This document shows positions 33,794 to 42,604 of a stretch of 64,000 bases of DNA, one piece after another. The position numbers and the translations under genes are program-made. Source of the stretch: Bin5 sp034422415 (lineage in GTDB: Bacteria; Chloroflexota; Anaerolineae; Caldilineales; Caldilineaceae); assembly GCA_965202955.1 (NCBI GenBank), contig OZ241871.1:4774001-4838000 (forward strand), given 5' to 3'. Position 1 is the stretch's first letter. The number at the start of each line of letters is the position of its first letter. Below the pieces are notes generated by a model. That model was not told the DNA's origin, did not search any database, and worked only from the letters and a program-made list of their open reading frames with translations.

Positions 33794-36226
33794 ATGAGGA
33801 GGGAGACGGCGCGGGACTCCGTCCTCTATTCGGCCATCTTCGTCTCGGTCCTGGCGCTGGCCGCGTTTCTCCGTTTCTACTGCCTCACCTGCTCCTCGCT
33901 GTGGCACGACGAGGGCAACGCCTGGGCGCTGGCGCAGCGCGGCTTCGCGCGCATCGCCGTCGACGCCGCGGCTGACATCCACCCGCCCGGCTACTACTGG
34001 CTGCTGAAACTGTGGGGCGGCCTCTTCGCCTACTCGGCCTGGGGAGTGCGGAGCTTGTCGGCGCTGGCGGGCCTGATGACGGTAGCGGTCATCTACCGGC
34101 TGGGGCTGGAGACCGGCGACAGGCCGCGCGGCGATCGGTTGCAGCTCGGGCTGCTTGCCGCCCTGCTTGCTGCGCTCAATCCGTTCCAGGTCTTTTACAG
34201 CCAAGAAGCCCGCATGTACGCGCTGCTGATGCTCGAGTCGGCCGCGCTCTTCTGGGCGCTGGCCGCGGCGAAAAGGCGGTGGGAAGCCGGCGCCGGCCGG
34301 GGACCGGTCGCCGCAAACGCGATCGTCTACCTGGCCGCGGCTGCGTCCGGCCTGTGGACACACTACACATTTGCCGCCGTCCTGGCCGCGGCCTGGGGCG
34401 CGTTTGCCTGGTGGTTTGTTTCGACGGGCAGAGGGCGCCGCTCTCAGCACAAGAGCGGGCTGGAAGGCAGACCGGGCCGCTCCCCTCTGCGACCGCCGCT
34501 GTTTCTCTTTCTCGTCGTCAACGGCCTGGCGCTGGTCTCCTTTCTGCCCTGGCTGACGACCGCGATCGAGCGCCTGCTGCACTGGCCTGCGCAGAGTGGC
34601 CTTGTCGGTCCGCTCGAGGGGCTGCGCTTGATCTTGCAGACGCTCGCGGCCGGACCCATCCGCAGCGGCCCGCAGTTGGCGTGGGGATGGATGCTTGTCG
34701 TCGGCCTGCTGCCACTGGTGGGTCTGTGGCGGTTGCGGCGGACCGGCGCCGGCGCGGCGCTGCTTTTGTGGACGATGCTGCCGACCGGCGCCATGTTCGT
34801 CTTCGGTCTCTTCAGCCCGGCATTCCTCAAATTTCTATTGGTGTTATCGCCGGCCTGGTGTCTGTTGACGGCGGCGGCCGCGCTTCCATTTCCTGACCTG
34901 TTTGCCGCCGGTCGTTCATCTTTCAGCCCCGCAAGCGATGTCGCTGCCGCGCAAACAGACGCGGGCCGGTTCGACAGTCTCCGCCGCTATGCCGCGCCGG
35001 GGGCGGTCGCGGCTCTGGGCCTGGCCCTGGCTCTTGCGGTCCTCCCGGGTTACTATGCCGACCCGGCCGCGCGCGACAACTACGCCGATATGGCGCGGAC
35101 CGTCGCCGCGCTCGGCGACCCCGAGCGGGACCTCGTAATCCTGAATGCGCCGGGCCAGGCCGACGTCTGGCGCTACTACGACCCCGGGTTGCGCGTGTTG
35201 CCGCTGCCGGCGGAACGGCCCGCTGACCGGGCCAGGACCGAGGCAGCGCTTGTGAAAGAGACGGCCGGCCGGCGCAATCTGTTCGCAGTCTTGTGGGCAA
35301 CCGAGCAGTCTGACAGCGAAGGAGTCGTAGAGAACTGGCTGGGCAGGAATGCGTTCAAAGGTCTGGAGAGCTGGCAAGGGAATGTGCGCTTCGCGACCTA
35401 TACCCTTTCCCATGACCTGCACTGCGTCCTTCTGGATGATCCACCGCGCTTTGGAGATGTAGCCGACCTGGCCGAAGTCTGTCTCAGCGTCCGGCCCCTC
35501 GCCCCGGGAGATACGCTTCCTGTCGGGTTGCGCTGGCTCCCTCTATCGGCGCCCGAACGCCGTCTTATCGTCTCGGTGCAACTCCTGGACCATCGCGACC
35601 AGGTAATCGTACAGCGCGATGGCGAGCCGGGCGGAGGTTCATTGCCCACCTTGGACTGGCTGGAAGGTGAAATCGTTCGCGACAATCACGGGCTGCCGCT
35701 GCCGCCTGGTACGCCTCCTGGCGAGTACCGCCTGATCGTCGCCCTGTACGATGGGGAGAGCGGCGTCCGCCTTACGACCGCAGCCGGCGATTCGGCAGAG
35801 ATTGCCAAGCCGGCACTGGCCCGCCCTGCGCGCCCACTGCCGGTTTCGATCATACCGATGCAGCAGCGGTCGGATCGCGAAGTCGGTCCCCTCACGCTTG
35901 CCGGCTACGATTTCTATCGCAAGTCATTTGCTCATGCCCCTGCCACCGGGCTTGCGCCCGGAGAAATCCTCCAGGTAACCCTCTACTGGCAGGCCCCGGA
36001 CCCGCTTCCCGTCGACTGGCCTGAGGACCTGCATTTGCGCCTGCTGCTGGGGGAGCAGAAGGTCGAGGCCCCGCTGGCCGGCGGGGCATATCCAACCGCC
36101 CGGTGGCGCCCGGGCGAGCTGGTGCGCGCGCTGTTTGACATTCCCTTCGACGGCTCCGACCCAGCCCTATGGCTGGCGATCGGAGACGAGCGCGTCGAGA
36201 TGGGAAAGGTCCCCCAGGGAAGGTAA
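33794..36226 (+). CDS. PMT/ArnT-like membrane glycosyltransferase (GT39/GT83 type)
   Basis: An 810-residue multi-pass protein. The first loop carries the key motif LWHDEGNAWALAQ, with the catalytic DE and the later HPPGYYWLLK, typical of dolichyl- or polyprenyl-phosphate-sugar-dependent enzymes. About ten hydrophobic helices fill residues 10-430. Residues about 540-810 form an extracytoplasmic beta-rich domain with two similar halves (GDTLPVGLRWLPL, GEILQVTLYWQAP). It probably transfers a sugar from a lipid carrier onto a surface glycan or protein. It is co-transcribed with the upstream GH-A gene. Confidence 0.82.
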   Translation: MRRETARDSVLYSAIFVSVLALAAFLRFYCLTCSSLWHDEGNAWALAQRGFARIAVDAAADIHPPGYYWLLKLWGGLFAYSAWGVRSLSALAGLMTVAVIYRLGLETGDRPRGDRLQLGLLAALLAALNPFQVFYSQEARMYALLMLESAALFWALAAAKRRWEAGAGRGPVAANAIVYLAAAASGLWTHYTFAAVLAAAWGAFAWWFVSTGRGRRSQHKSGLEGRPGRSPLRPPLFLFLVVNGLALVSFLPWLTTAIERLLHWPAQSGLVGPLEGLRLILQTLAAGPIRSGPQLAWGWMLVVGLLPLVGLWRLRRTGAGAALLLWTMLPTGAMFVFGLFSPAFLKFLLVLSPAWCLLTAAAALPFPDLFAAGRSSFSPASDVAAAQTDAGRFDSLRRYAAPGAVAALGLALALAVLPGYYADPAARDNYADMARTVAALGDPERDLVILNAPGQADVWRYYDPGLRVLPLPAERPADRARTEAALVKETAGRRNLFAVLWATEQSDSEGVVENWLGRNAFKGLESWQGNVRFATYTLSHDLHCVLLDDPPRFGDVADLAEVCLSVRPLAPGDTLPVGLRWLPLSAPERRLIVSVQLLDHRDQVIVQRDGEPGGGSLPTLDWLEGEIVRDNHGLPLPPGTPPGEYRLIVALYDGESGVRLTTAAGDSAEIAKPALARPARPLPVSIIPMQQRSDREVGPLTLAGYDFYRKSFAHAPATGLAPGEILQVTLYWQAPDPLPVDWPEDLHLRLLLGEQKVEAPLAGGAYPTARWRPGELVRALFDIPFDGSDPALWLAIGDERVEMGKVPQGR

Positions 36227-36321
36227 GCGGGCCGTAACGCAACAGCGGGGACGGATGCGCCGCTGCCCTGCAGGCGCGAATAGGCGCAGCAGGCCGACCC
36301 GGCAGACAGACTCCGTTTCCT

Positions 36322-36350
36322 TTGACAAGGCGCTGTACGCATAGTAGGAT
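36322..36350 (+). promoter_or_regulatory. Promoter upstream of the MBL-fold hydrolase
   Basis: -35 TTGACA (36322-36327), a 17-bp spacer, -10 TAGGAT (36345-36350). The gene starts at 36498, so the leader is about 140 bases. The 271-bp gap (36227-36497) holds nothing else that I recognise. Confidence 0.55.
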
Positions 36351-36497
36351 TGTTGCCAGCCGCCGGCCTTTCCGGGTGGTGAACGAGCCGGGCAGCGCCG
36401 CAGCCGGTTCGGACGTTGGACGCGGCGCGACATCAACTTGGGCGGCACGGGCCGCCGTTCGGGCAGCCGCGTTGGCCGGACAGGGAGCGTGACGAGC

Positions 36498-37151
36498 ATG
36501 TTGATTACCGGTCTCACAGTGGGCCTGTTGCAGGAGAACTGTTACATCCTGGGTTGCGAAGAGACCCAGCGCGGGGTGATTGTCGACCCGGGCGACAGCG
36601 CGGGCGCAATCGTCAAAGAGGCCGGCGAGATGGGCCTATCGATCGAGAAGATCATCAATACACATGCCCATTTCGACCACGTGCTGGCCGTCAACGCGGT
36701 GCGCGAGGCTACCGGCGCCGAATTCCACCTGCACAAGGAGGATCTGCCCATCCTGCGGACGGCGCCCGATCGCGTGCGCGAATGGCTGGGCGCGCGCGTC
36801 GAACCGATCGTGGAGCCGGACTGTTTTCTGGAGCACGGGCAGCGGATCGAGTTCGGCGACGAATCGCTCGAAGTGCGCCTGGCGCCCGGTCATTCGCCGG
36901 GCCACGTGATCTTCGTCGATCACGACAACCGGCAGATTTTCGCCGGCGATACACTTTTTCGCGGCAGCATCGGTCGCTACGACCTGCCCCTGGCGGACGG
37001 CGCCGCTCTGCTTCGCAGCATCCAGGAACAACTGCTGACCCTGCCCGACGAATACGTCGTCTACCCCGGCCACGGAGAGGCCACGACGATCGGAATCGAA
37101 CGAGAGAGCAACCCGTTTGTGGGACGGACGGCAACTCTGTTCAACTTGTGA
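36498..37151 (+). CDS. Metallo-beta-lactamase-fold hydrolase (glyoxalase II-like)
   Basis: A 217-residue enzyme. The metal-binding motif is NTHAHFDHVLA (THxHxDH), further ligands are in HSPGHVIFVD and AGDTLFRGSIGR, and the C-terminal ligand is YPGHGEATTIG. The compact length and the GRYDLPLADG block match the YcbL/GloB-like hydroxyacylglutathione-hydrolase branch, so it may clear methylglyoxal adducts or hydrolyse other thioesters. ATG 36498 begins the fold (MLITGLTVGLLQENCY). It is followed 17 bp later by a DUF2007 gene and then by ccmE. Confidence 0.85.
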   Translation: MLITGLTVGLLQENCYILGCEETQRGVIVDPGDSAGAIVKEAGEMGLSIEKIINTHAHFDHVLAVNAVREATGAEFHLHKEDLPILRTAPDRVREWLGARVEPIVEPDCFLEHGQRIEFGDESLEVRLAPGHSPGHVIFVDHDNRQIFAGDTLFRGSIGRYDLPLADGAALLRSIQEQLLTLPDEYVVYPGHGEATTIGIERESNPFVGRTATLFNL

Positions 37152-37168
37152 TGCAGGAATGAAAAGCC

Positions 37169-37525
37169 ATGTCGATAGTTGCCCAAGGCCTCCAGAAACT
37201 GTGGGGAAAGCGCAGCGAAAGGGACCGGCCGCTTGAGCCCGGGCGTTCGAAGGCCGCGGCCACGACCGGCGGTCCGGTCACACAGGAGCCGGTTGTCGTC
37301 TGGGAGGCGGCCAATCCGATGGAGGCGCAGATCGTGAAGGGCCGTCTGCAGAGCGCCGGCATCCCCGCCATCGTGCAAGGCGAGGCCATGGGCCGGATCT
37401 ACGGGTTTGTCTACGGCGGTCTGGCTGAGAGGGACGTTCTGGTGCCGGGGCCGCTGGCCGAAAAGGCTCGCGACCTGTTGTCCGAAGAGGTCCAATGGGC
37501 GCTGGATGACGAAGAAGAAGAGTAG
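37169..37525 (+). CDS. DUF2007 putative signal-transducing protein
   Basis: A 118-residue soluble protein. Residues 40-110 fit DUF2007: VVVWEAANPMEAQIVKGRLQ, AGIPAIVQGEAMG, RDVLVPGPLAEKARDLL. The first 38 residues are a basic, disordered leader and the end is acidic (DDEEEE). The fold is ferredoxin-like and its function is unknown. It overlaps no neighbour and lies between the MBL hydrolase and ccmE on the same strand. Confidence 0.8.
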   Translation: MSIVAQGLQKLWGKRSERDRPLEPGRSKAAATTGGPVTQEPVVVWEAANPMEAQIVKGRLQSAGIPAIVQGEAMGRIYGFVYGGLAERDVLVPGPLAEKARDLLSEEVQWALDDEEEE

Positions 37526-37632
37526 CCGGTCTTCGGAATCGCCGATCAAGAGAGATATAGTGCGGCCTGGCCTGCGTAGGCGTTTCGCTGCAGGCGACGG
37601 CCGGTATTGAGGAAAGGCAGACATTTCATTCG

Positions 37633-38145
37633 ATGACAACAGCCTCCCCTGTTCAGGACAGTGTGACCCAGGATGATCTGTGGGAAGGGCCGATCCCGTC
37701 CAGCCTTGCGCGCAGACGGTCGGGCCTCAAGCCGCAGTTCCTGGTGGCCGGGTTCATCCTAATCGGCGTCATCCTCGCGTTGATGGTATACGGCTTTACA
37801 ACCGCAAAGGCCTACTGGCTCACGGTCGACGAGGTGATGCAGCAGGGCAACGCTCTCGTTTCGCAGCGTTTGCGGGTGAACGGCGTCGTGGTCGATGGCA
37901 GCGAGAAGTGGAACGCCGAGCAGGTTACGTTGAGGTTCATGATCGAAGATGAAGAGAGCCCCGACCATCAGCTGCCCGTCGTCTTCTACGACGCGCGGCC
38001 TGACAACTTCCACCGGGCGGCCTCAGTCATCGCCGAAGGGGAGCTTCTCGACGACGGCACCTTTCAGGCCGACGTACTCCTCCTCAAGTGTCCCAGCCGC
38101 TACGAGGAAGACCCGCAAGGTATCCTGCGTCAATCTACACGCTGA
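37633..38145 (+). CDS. ccmE: Haem chaperone CcmE, CxxxY (cysteine) type
   Basis: A 170-residue CcmE that carries haem in the periplasm for System I cytochrome c maturation. A single TM helix (about 35-55, FLVAGFILIGVILALMVYGF) precedes an OB fold (QRLRVNGVVVDGS, LPVVFYDARPDNF). The usual haem-binding His in the LxxKHDExY motif is replaced by Cys, giving LLLKCPSRYEED, a CxxxY motif. This variant is known in some sulfate reducers and archaea. It is the first gene of the cytochrome c operon and is followed 89 bp later by a cytochrome c gene. Confidence 0.9.
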   Translation: MTTASPVQDSVTQDDLWEGPIPSSLARRRSGLKPQFLVAGFILIGVILALMVYGFTTAKAYWLTVDEVMQQGNALVSQRLRVNGVVVDGSEKWNAEQVTLRFMIEDEESPDHQLPVVFYDARPDNFHRAASVIAEGELLDDGTFQADVLLLKCPSRYEEDPQGILRQSTR

Positions 38146-38234
38146 GGAGGGTCGCGGCTGCCGCAGGCAGGGCCCGGCTCCATGAAATTTGCATCCCCAG
38201 TCGGGTCGCGGCTGAGCGTAGGGAAGTAATTCGA

Positions 38235-40127
38235 TTGCATGCCAAATGGTTCAGTTACGCGCATTTGCAAGCGGCCTGCATCGTGGCATTGCTTGTGACT
38301 CTTACGACCGGAAGCGCCCTGGCGCAGGAACCCTCCCCGTCCTACGACCCACAGCAAGTTCCCGTTCCTGAGCGCCTCCCGGCTGCCGCTCTGGGGGCAG
38401 AGCTCTACGCGCAAAACTGCGCGCCCTGCCACGGAATCAGCGGTGGCGGCGACGGCCCCGCCGGCGCGGGCGCAGCCATGGAACCGACTGTATTCTCCGA
38501 TGCCAGCTCTGCCTGGGAGCGTTCCCCCGCCGAACTCTTCTTCGTCACCAAATTCGGCCGCATCGAAAAGCTGATGCCTCCCTGGCGCAACAGCATGGTA
38601 GACGAGCAGATCTGGCAGGCGGTCTACTATGCCTGGAACCTGCACGTTACAGAGACTGAGATTGCCGCCGGCGCCGCTCTCTATGCCGAGTCATGCGCTG
38701 CCTGTCACGGCGCAAACGGTCGCGGGGACGGCCCCGACGCGGACGAGCAGATGCCGGATCTCTCGGCACAGGCGTCGATGATCTTCCTCAGCCAGGCCGA
38801 CCTGGCGCTTCGCTGGCAAAACGCTCACCCTGACGCCGGCGCTGCATGGTCGGATGACGAGCGCAGTGCCGCGCTCGAGTACATCCGCACATTCACCTAC
38901 CAGCCGCGCTGGGCGCCCCTGTCCCTGACCGGGCCGGGCGCGATCTCTGGCCAGCTGCAGCAGGGTACGGCGGATGGACCACCGCCGCCGCAGACCGAGG
39001 TTCTTCTCAACATCTACCAGCAGACGGAACTGCTGTCGACGCGCGCGGCCGCTGTCGACGCTGAAGGCAACTTTCGCTTCGAGGATCTGCCGGTGGACGC
39101 CGGCTACTATTACCTGGTCGAGACCGAGCACCGCGACATCCGCTATACCACGCCGATCCTGGCCTTCAGCGGGCCGAACTTCACCGAAGGCAGGCTGGCT
39201 CCCGACCGCATCACCGCCCCGCTCAACGTCTTCGAGACGACGACCGACGCGTCCGGCCTCTTTATCAGCCGCGCCAATTGGATTGTCGAACATGAGCCGG
39301 GCTCGCTGCTGATCGGGCAGGTGTACAGTTTCGCAAACCGCAGCGACCGAACTCTTGTCGGCAGGCCGGTCGATGGCATCGACAGCCCCGTTACGCTGGC
39401 GCTGCCGCTGCCGCCGGGCGCGGCTGACGTCGAATTCCAGGACGGCGCGGTCGGCGATGTCTACCGGCGGCAGGGCAGTATCCTCTATGACACGCGCCCC
39501 GTCCCGCCGGGCGAGGCATCGCGCCAGGTCTTCGTTCGCTATCGTCTTCCCTACGCGGGAAACTCGGCCGCGGTCTCTTTTCCCGTCCTCTATGAGATCG
39601 AGCTGCTGAACCTGCTTGTAGCGGACCTGCCCAATCTCGAAGTGGACACCTCGCTGGGCAGCAGCTCCGGCGCGTCGACGGGCCAAGATACGGTCCAGGG
39701 CATCCTGTTCCGACGCTGGAGCGCGCCACTGCCGGCTGATGCGCCGGTCCAGGTCGCCCTGGGCGGCTTGATTGCGGCCGGCGGGCGCGATCCGCGTCCC
39801 GGGGGAGAAACAGAGCTGAACCGAACGTTGCCGGTTGCGCAGCCTCCGCTGGACCCCCGCATCCCGATTGGATTTGGCAGCGTCGCGGCAGCTGTTCTGC
39901 TGGCGGCGAGCATCCTGCTCCTTCGCCGTCAACGGACCAGTCGTGAACCGACAACGGAACAGCTGGCCGCGCACCGGCTGGCGCTGGTCGAAGAGATCGC
40001 CAGATTGGACGATCTGCGCTCAATAGACGAACTGGACGAACGGGCCTGGCAGCGCAGGAGGGCGCAGCTCAAGCGGGAGCTGCTCGACGTCGCCCAGGCC
40101 GCCCAGGAAATGGATCCGCCGCGGTGA
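38235..40127 (+). CDS. Membrane-anchored di-haem cytochrome c with beta domains
   Basis: A protein of about 630 residues. After a signal peptide (IVALLVTLTTGSALA) come two class I cytochrome c domains with CAPCH and CAACH haem motifs. A carbohydrate-regulatory-like beta domain follows (STRAAAVDAEGNFRFEDLPV), then more beta sandwiches, a C-terminal TM (VAAAVLLAASILLL) and a cytosolic helical tail. The start is uncertain: TTG 38235 with GGGAAG upstream is preferred because the signal peptide begins there; the frame stays open back to 38088 inside ccmE. Its position between ccmE and ccmA and its GTGA overlap with ccmA suggest co-expression. It may be a client or a membrane electron carrier. Confidence 0.75.
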   Translation: MHAKWFSYAHLQAACIVALLVTLTTGSALAQEPSPSYDPQQVPVPERLPAAALGAELYAQNCAPCHGISGGGDGPAGAGAAMEPTVFSDASSAWERSPAELFFVTKFGRIEKLMPPWRNSMVDEQIWQAVYYAWNLHVTETEIAAGAALYAESCAACHGANGRGDGPDADEQMPDLSAQASMIFLSQADLALRWQNAHPDAGAAWSDDERSAALEYIRTFTYQPRWAPLSLTGPGAISGQLQQGTADGPPPPQTEVLLNIYQQTELLSTRAAAVDAEGNFRFEDLPVDAGYYYLVETEHRDIRYTTPILAFSGPNFTEGRLAPDRITAPLNVFETTTDASGLFISRANWIVEHEPGSLLIGQVYSFANRSDRTLVGRPVDGIDSPVTLALPLPPGAADVEFQDGAVGDVYRRQGSILYDTRPVPPGEASRQVFVRYRLPYAGNSAAVSFPVLYEIELLNLLVADLPNLEVDTSLGSSSGASTGQDTVQGILFRRWSAPLPADAPVQVALGGLIAAGGRDPRPGGETELNRTLPVAQPPLDPRIPIGFGSVAAAVLLAASILLLRRQRTSREPTTEQLAAHRLALVEEIARLDDLRSIDELDERAWQRRRAQLKRELLDVAQAAQEMDPPR

Positions 40128-40807
40128 CCGGCCAGACGCCCCTGATCCGCTGCGACAAGGTGACGAAACGTTTTGGCGGCAAGCGCGTTCTGCGCGACGT
40201 CAGCCTCTCGGTAGCGGCCGGAGAGGTTCTCGCGCTGCTGGGCGCTAACGGTTCGGGAAAGACGACGCTTATGCGGATCGTCGCCGGGCTGGAAAGATCG
40301 GACGGGGGCGAGGTGTGGCTGGGGCCGGTGCCTCTCTCAGCCGCCCACCACGAGATCCGCCGCTACATCGGCGTGGTGGCCCACGCGCCCCTACTCTACG
40401 ACCGCCTCACGGCGGCAGAGAACCTGCAGTTCATTGCCCGCATGTACGATCTAGCCGCCCCGGAGGAGCGCATCACGCGCCTTTTGCGCGCCTTCGAACT
40501 GTGGTCGCGGCGCGATGATCCTGTCCGCACATTCAGCCGCGGCATGCTCCAGCGGCTCGCCATCGCCCGGGCCATCCTGCACGACCCGCCGGTCCTGATC
40601 TTCGACGAGCCGGATACGGGGCTGGACCGCGAAAGTCTTGCCATGCTGGCCGGGTTGTTGGCAGAGTTCCGGCACGGCGAGCGGGCCGTTCTGATTTCGA
40701 CCCATGACCGGAACCGCGCTGCTGCCTGGTCCGACCGGATTTGCGAACTGAGCGACGGCCGGCTGCACCCAATCACTGATTCGCAACGTAGTGAGCAGTG
40801 GAGATGA
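40124..40807 (+). CDS. ccmA: ABC transporter ATPase CcmA
   Basis: A 227-residue ABC ATPase of the CcmABCD complex, which releases holo-CcmE. Walker A is LLGANGSGKTTLM, the signature is TFSRGMLQRLAIAR, Walker B is PVLIFDEPDTGLD and the switch His is in LISTHDRN. The short length and the Asp-Thr-Gly after Walker B fit CcmA. The GTG start overlaps the preceding stop by 4 bp (GTGA). ccmB follows 45 bp later. Confidence 0.88.
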   Translation: MTGQTPLIRCDKVTKRFGGKRVLRDVSLSVAAGEVLALLGANGSGKTTLMRIVAGLERSDGGEVWLGPVPLSAAHHEIRRYIGVVAHAPLLYDRLTAAENLQFIARMYDLAAPEERITRLLRAFELWSRRDDPVRTFSRGMLQRLAIARAILHDPPVLIFDEPDTGLDRESLAMLAGLLAEFRHGERAVLISTHDRNRAAAWSDRICELSDGRLHPITDSQRSEQWR

Positions 40808-40852
40808 CACAGTTCGGCACGCGCAATCGCCCGCAATCGTCGCGCTCGTGGT

Positions 40853-41581
40853 ATGATGGATGAACTAACGGGGCGCGGCGCGGCGTCCAGGAGGAAGAGC
40901 GGGTTTGCCTCCTATTTGCGCAGGGTCCAGGCTGTGGCGGCAAAGGAGGTGCGCACTGAACTACGGGCCAGGGAGATCGTGGTTTCGATGGCTGCCTTCG
41001 CCGTCCTGGCCGCGGTGGTCTTCGGCCTGGCGTTCGATCTGCGCGTGCCCCGCGCTGAGCTTGTTGTGCCCGGGATCCTATGGGTGATCGTCCTCTTTAC
41101 GGGCGTTCTCGGCCTGCAGCGATCCTTCGGGTCAGAGACCGACAGGGGCACTCTGACCGGTCTGCTGCTGGCCCCGGTGGAGCGATCGGCGATCTTTTTT
41201 GGCAAGGCCGCCGCCAATCTGCTCTATTTCCTGATTGTTGAAGCGCTCCTTGCGCCGACGTTGCTCTTTTTGTTCGATGTCAACCTGGCGCGGCCCATGA
41301 TATTGCTGGGGCTGTTCTTGGGCACGCTCGGTTACGCCATCGTAGGCACACTGTTTGCTGCGCTTACCGTTCGCAGCCGGGCGCGGGAGGCGCTGCTGCC
41401 GGTCTTGCTCCTGCCTGTACTGGCGCCGCTCTTTATCGCCGGCGTCAGCCTGACGGCCGTCGTGCTCGACGCCCGTCCGAGCGGAGAGGTATGGCACTGG
41501 GTCGGCGTCCTGGCGCTCTACGATGCGCTTTTCCTGGCCATTGCGCTCCTGCTTTTCGATCTGATCTGGGAGCAGGGCTGA
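40853..41581 (+). CDS. ccmB: Haem exporter-type permease CcmB
   Basis: A 242-residue protein with six hydrophobic helices, starting KEVRTELRAREIVVSMAAFAVLA, the CcmB N-terminal block. The GSETDRGTLTGLLLAPVERSAI loop is conserved in CcmB. It pairs with CcmA as the ABC membrane subunit. The ATG at 40853 is one of two adjacent ATGs. ccmC starts 20 bp after its stop. Confidence 0.87.
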   Translation: MMDELTGRGAASRRKSGFASYLRRVQAVAAKEVRTELRAREIVVSMAAFAVLAAVVFGLAFDLRVPRAELVVPGILWVIVLFTGVLGLQRSFGSETDRGTLTGLLLAPVERSAIFFGKAAANLLYFLIVEALLAPTLLFLFDVNLARPMILLGLFLGTLGYAIVGTLFAALTVRSRAREALLPVLLLPVLAPLFIAGVSLTAVVLDARPSGEVWHWVGVLALYDALFLAIALLLFDLIWEQG

Positions 41582-41601
41582 ACAGTTGGGAGGGTGTTCC
41601 A

Positions 41602-42339
41602 TTGAGCACACTGTCGAAGGTCGAGGGATCAGAATCGCGCTTATGGTCTCTACTGCTGCTCGACATCCTGGCCGTGCTGACGATGGCGTTGGCAGTTTGG
41701 GCTGGGCTGATTTATGCGGGCGACGCAGTCAACCTCGCCGGCGTCGAGCAGGTCGCGCAGCGCATCTTCTATTTTCACATAGGCAGCAATATCGCAGCGC
41801 TCCTGGGCTTTCTGGGTTCAGTTGTGGGTAGCGCCGGATACTTACTAACCCGCCGCCTGGTCTGCGACCGTTGGGCTGCGGCCAGCGTAGAAATCGGCAC
41901 GATATTCGGCTTTTTCGTACTGCTGTCGGGTTCGATCTGGGCCAAGCCGGCTTGGAACACCTACTGGACGTGGGACCCGAGATTGACCACGGCAGCGATA
42001 ACAGTTCTCATTTACATCGCCTATTTGCTTTTCCGCAACGGTTTTGAGATTCCCGCGACGCGCGCCCTTTTCTCCAGCATCTACGCGCTGTTTGCTTTTC
42101 TGAGTGTGCCGCTCACCTTTTACAGCGCGCGCCTATTCCGTTCGATCCACCCGGTGATTGTCGCCGGCTCCAACCAGGAGTCGCAGGGCGACTTTGCCCT
42201 CGGCCCGACGATGGGGCAGGCGTTGACGATCTCGATGGTCGGTTTCGCGATCCTGTTCCTGGCCCTGTTCTTTCACAGGGTTCGCCAGCTTGAGCTGGAG
42301 GCCCGCATCGGACGCTTACGAGAGGTTAGAGACGAATGA
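41602..42339 (+). CDS. ccmC: Cytochrome c biogenesis protein CcmC (haem-handling)
   Basis: A 245-residue membrane protein with six helices. The WWD-like haem-handling motif appears as SIWAKPAWNTYWTWDPRLT between helices 3 and 4, and histidines YFHIGSNIAAL and RSIHPVIVAG flank it as haem ligands. It loads haem onto CcmE. TTG 41602 is chosen because GGGAGG precedes it; the longer upstream frame runs antisense-like through ccmB. Its stop overlaps the ccmD start (ATGA). Confidence 0.9.
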   Translation: MSTLSKVEGSESRLWSLLLLDILAVLTMALAVWAGLIYAGDAVNLAGVEQVAQRIFYFHIGSNIAALLGFLGSVVGSAGYLLTRRLVCDRWAAASVEIGTIFGFFVLLSGSIWAKPAWNTYWTWDPRLTTAAITVLIYIAYLLFRNGFEIPATRALFSSIYALFAFLSVPLTFYSARLFRSIHPVIVAGSNQESQGDFALGPTMGQALTISMVGFAILFLALFFHRVRQLELEARIGRLREVRDE

Positions 42340-42494
42340 CATATCTGGCAGCGGTCCTGATCCTGCTGTGGCTGCTTGTGGGCGGCTATCTGGTCTTCAT
42401 TCTGAAGCGACAGCAGGCGCTGGAGAGGGATTTGCAGAGCCTTCAACAGCAGTTGGAAGAGGAGAATGCGCGCGACGAGTCGAATTCTTCGTAA
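42336..42494 (+). CDS. ccmD: CcmD-family small membrane protein
   Basis: 52 residues beginning MTYLAAVLILLWLLVGGY, one TM helix followed by a basic cytosolic helix (LKRQQALERDL) with coiled-coil character. This layout and its place after ccmC identify CcmD, which stabilises the CcmABC-CcmE complex. The ATG at 42336 overlaps the ccmC stop by 4 bp. Confidence 0.82.
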   Translation: MTYLAAVLILLWLLVGGYLVFILKRQQALERDLQSLQQQLEEENARDESNSS

Positions 42495-42604
42495 GCATGT
42501 TTACTTCCTGACCCTCGTACAATCATTAAAATGGATGCATAAAGCAGGTCCGCACCCGGAGATTGGCCTAGCGGGCTGTATAGCGCAGAAGCCGGGAAGA
42601 AATC

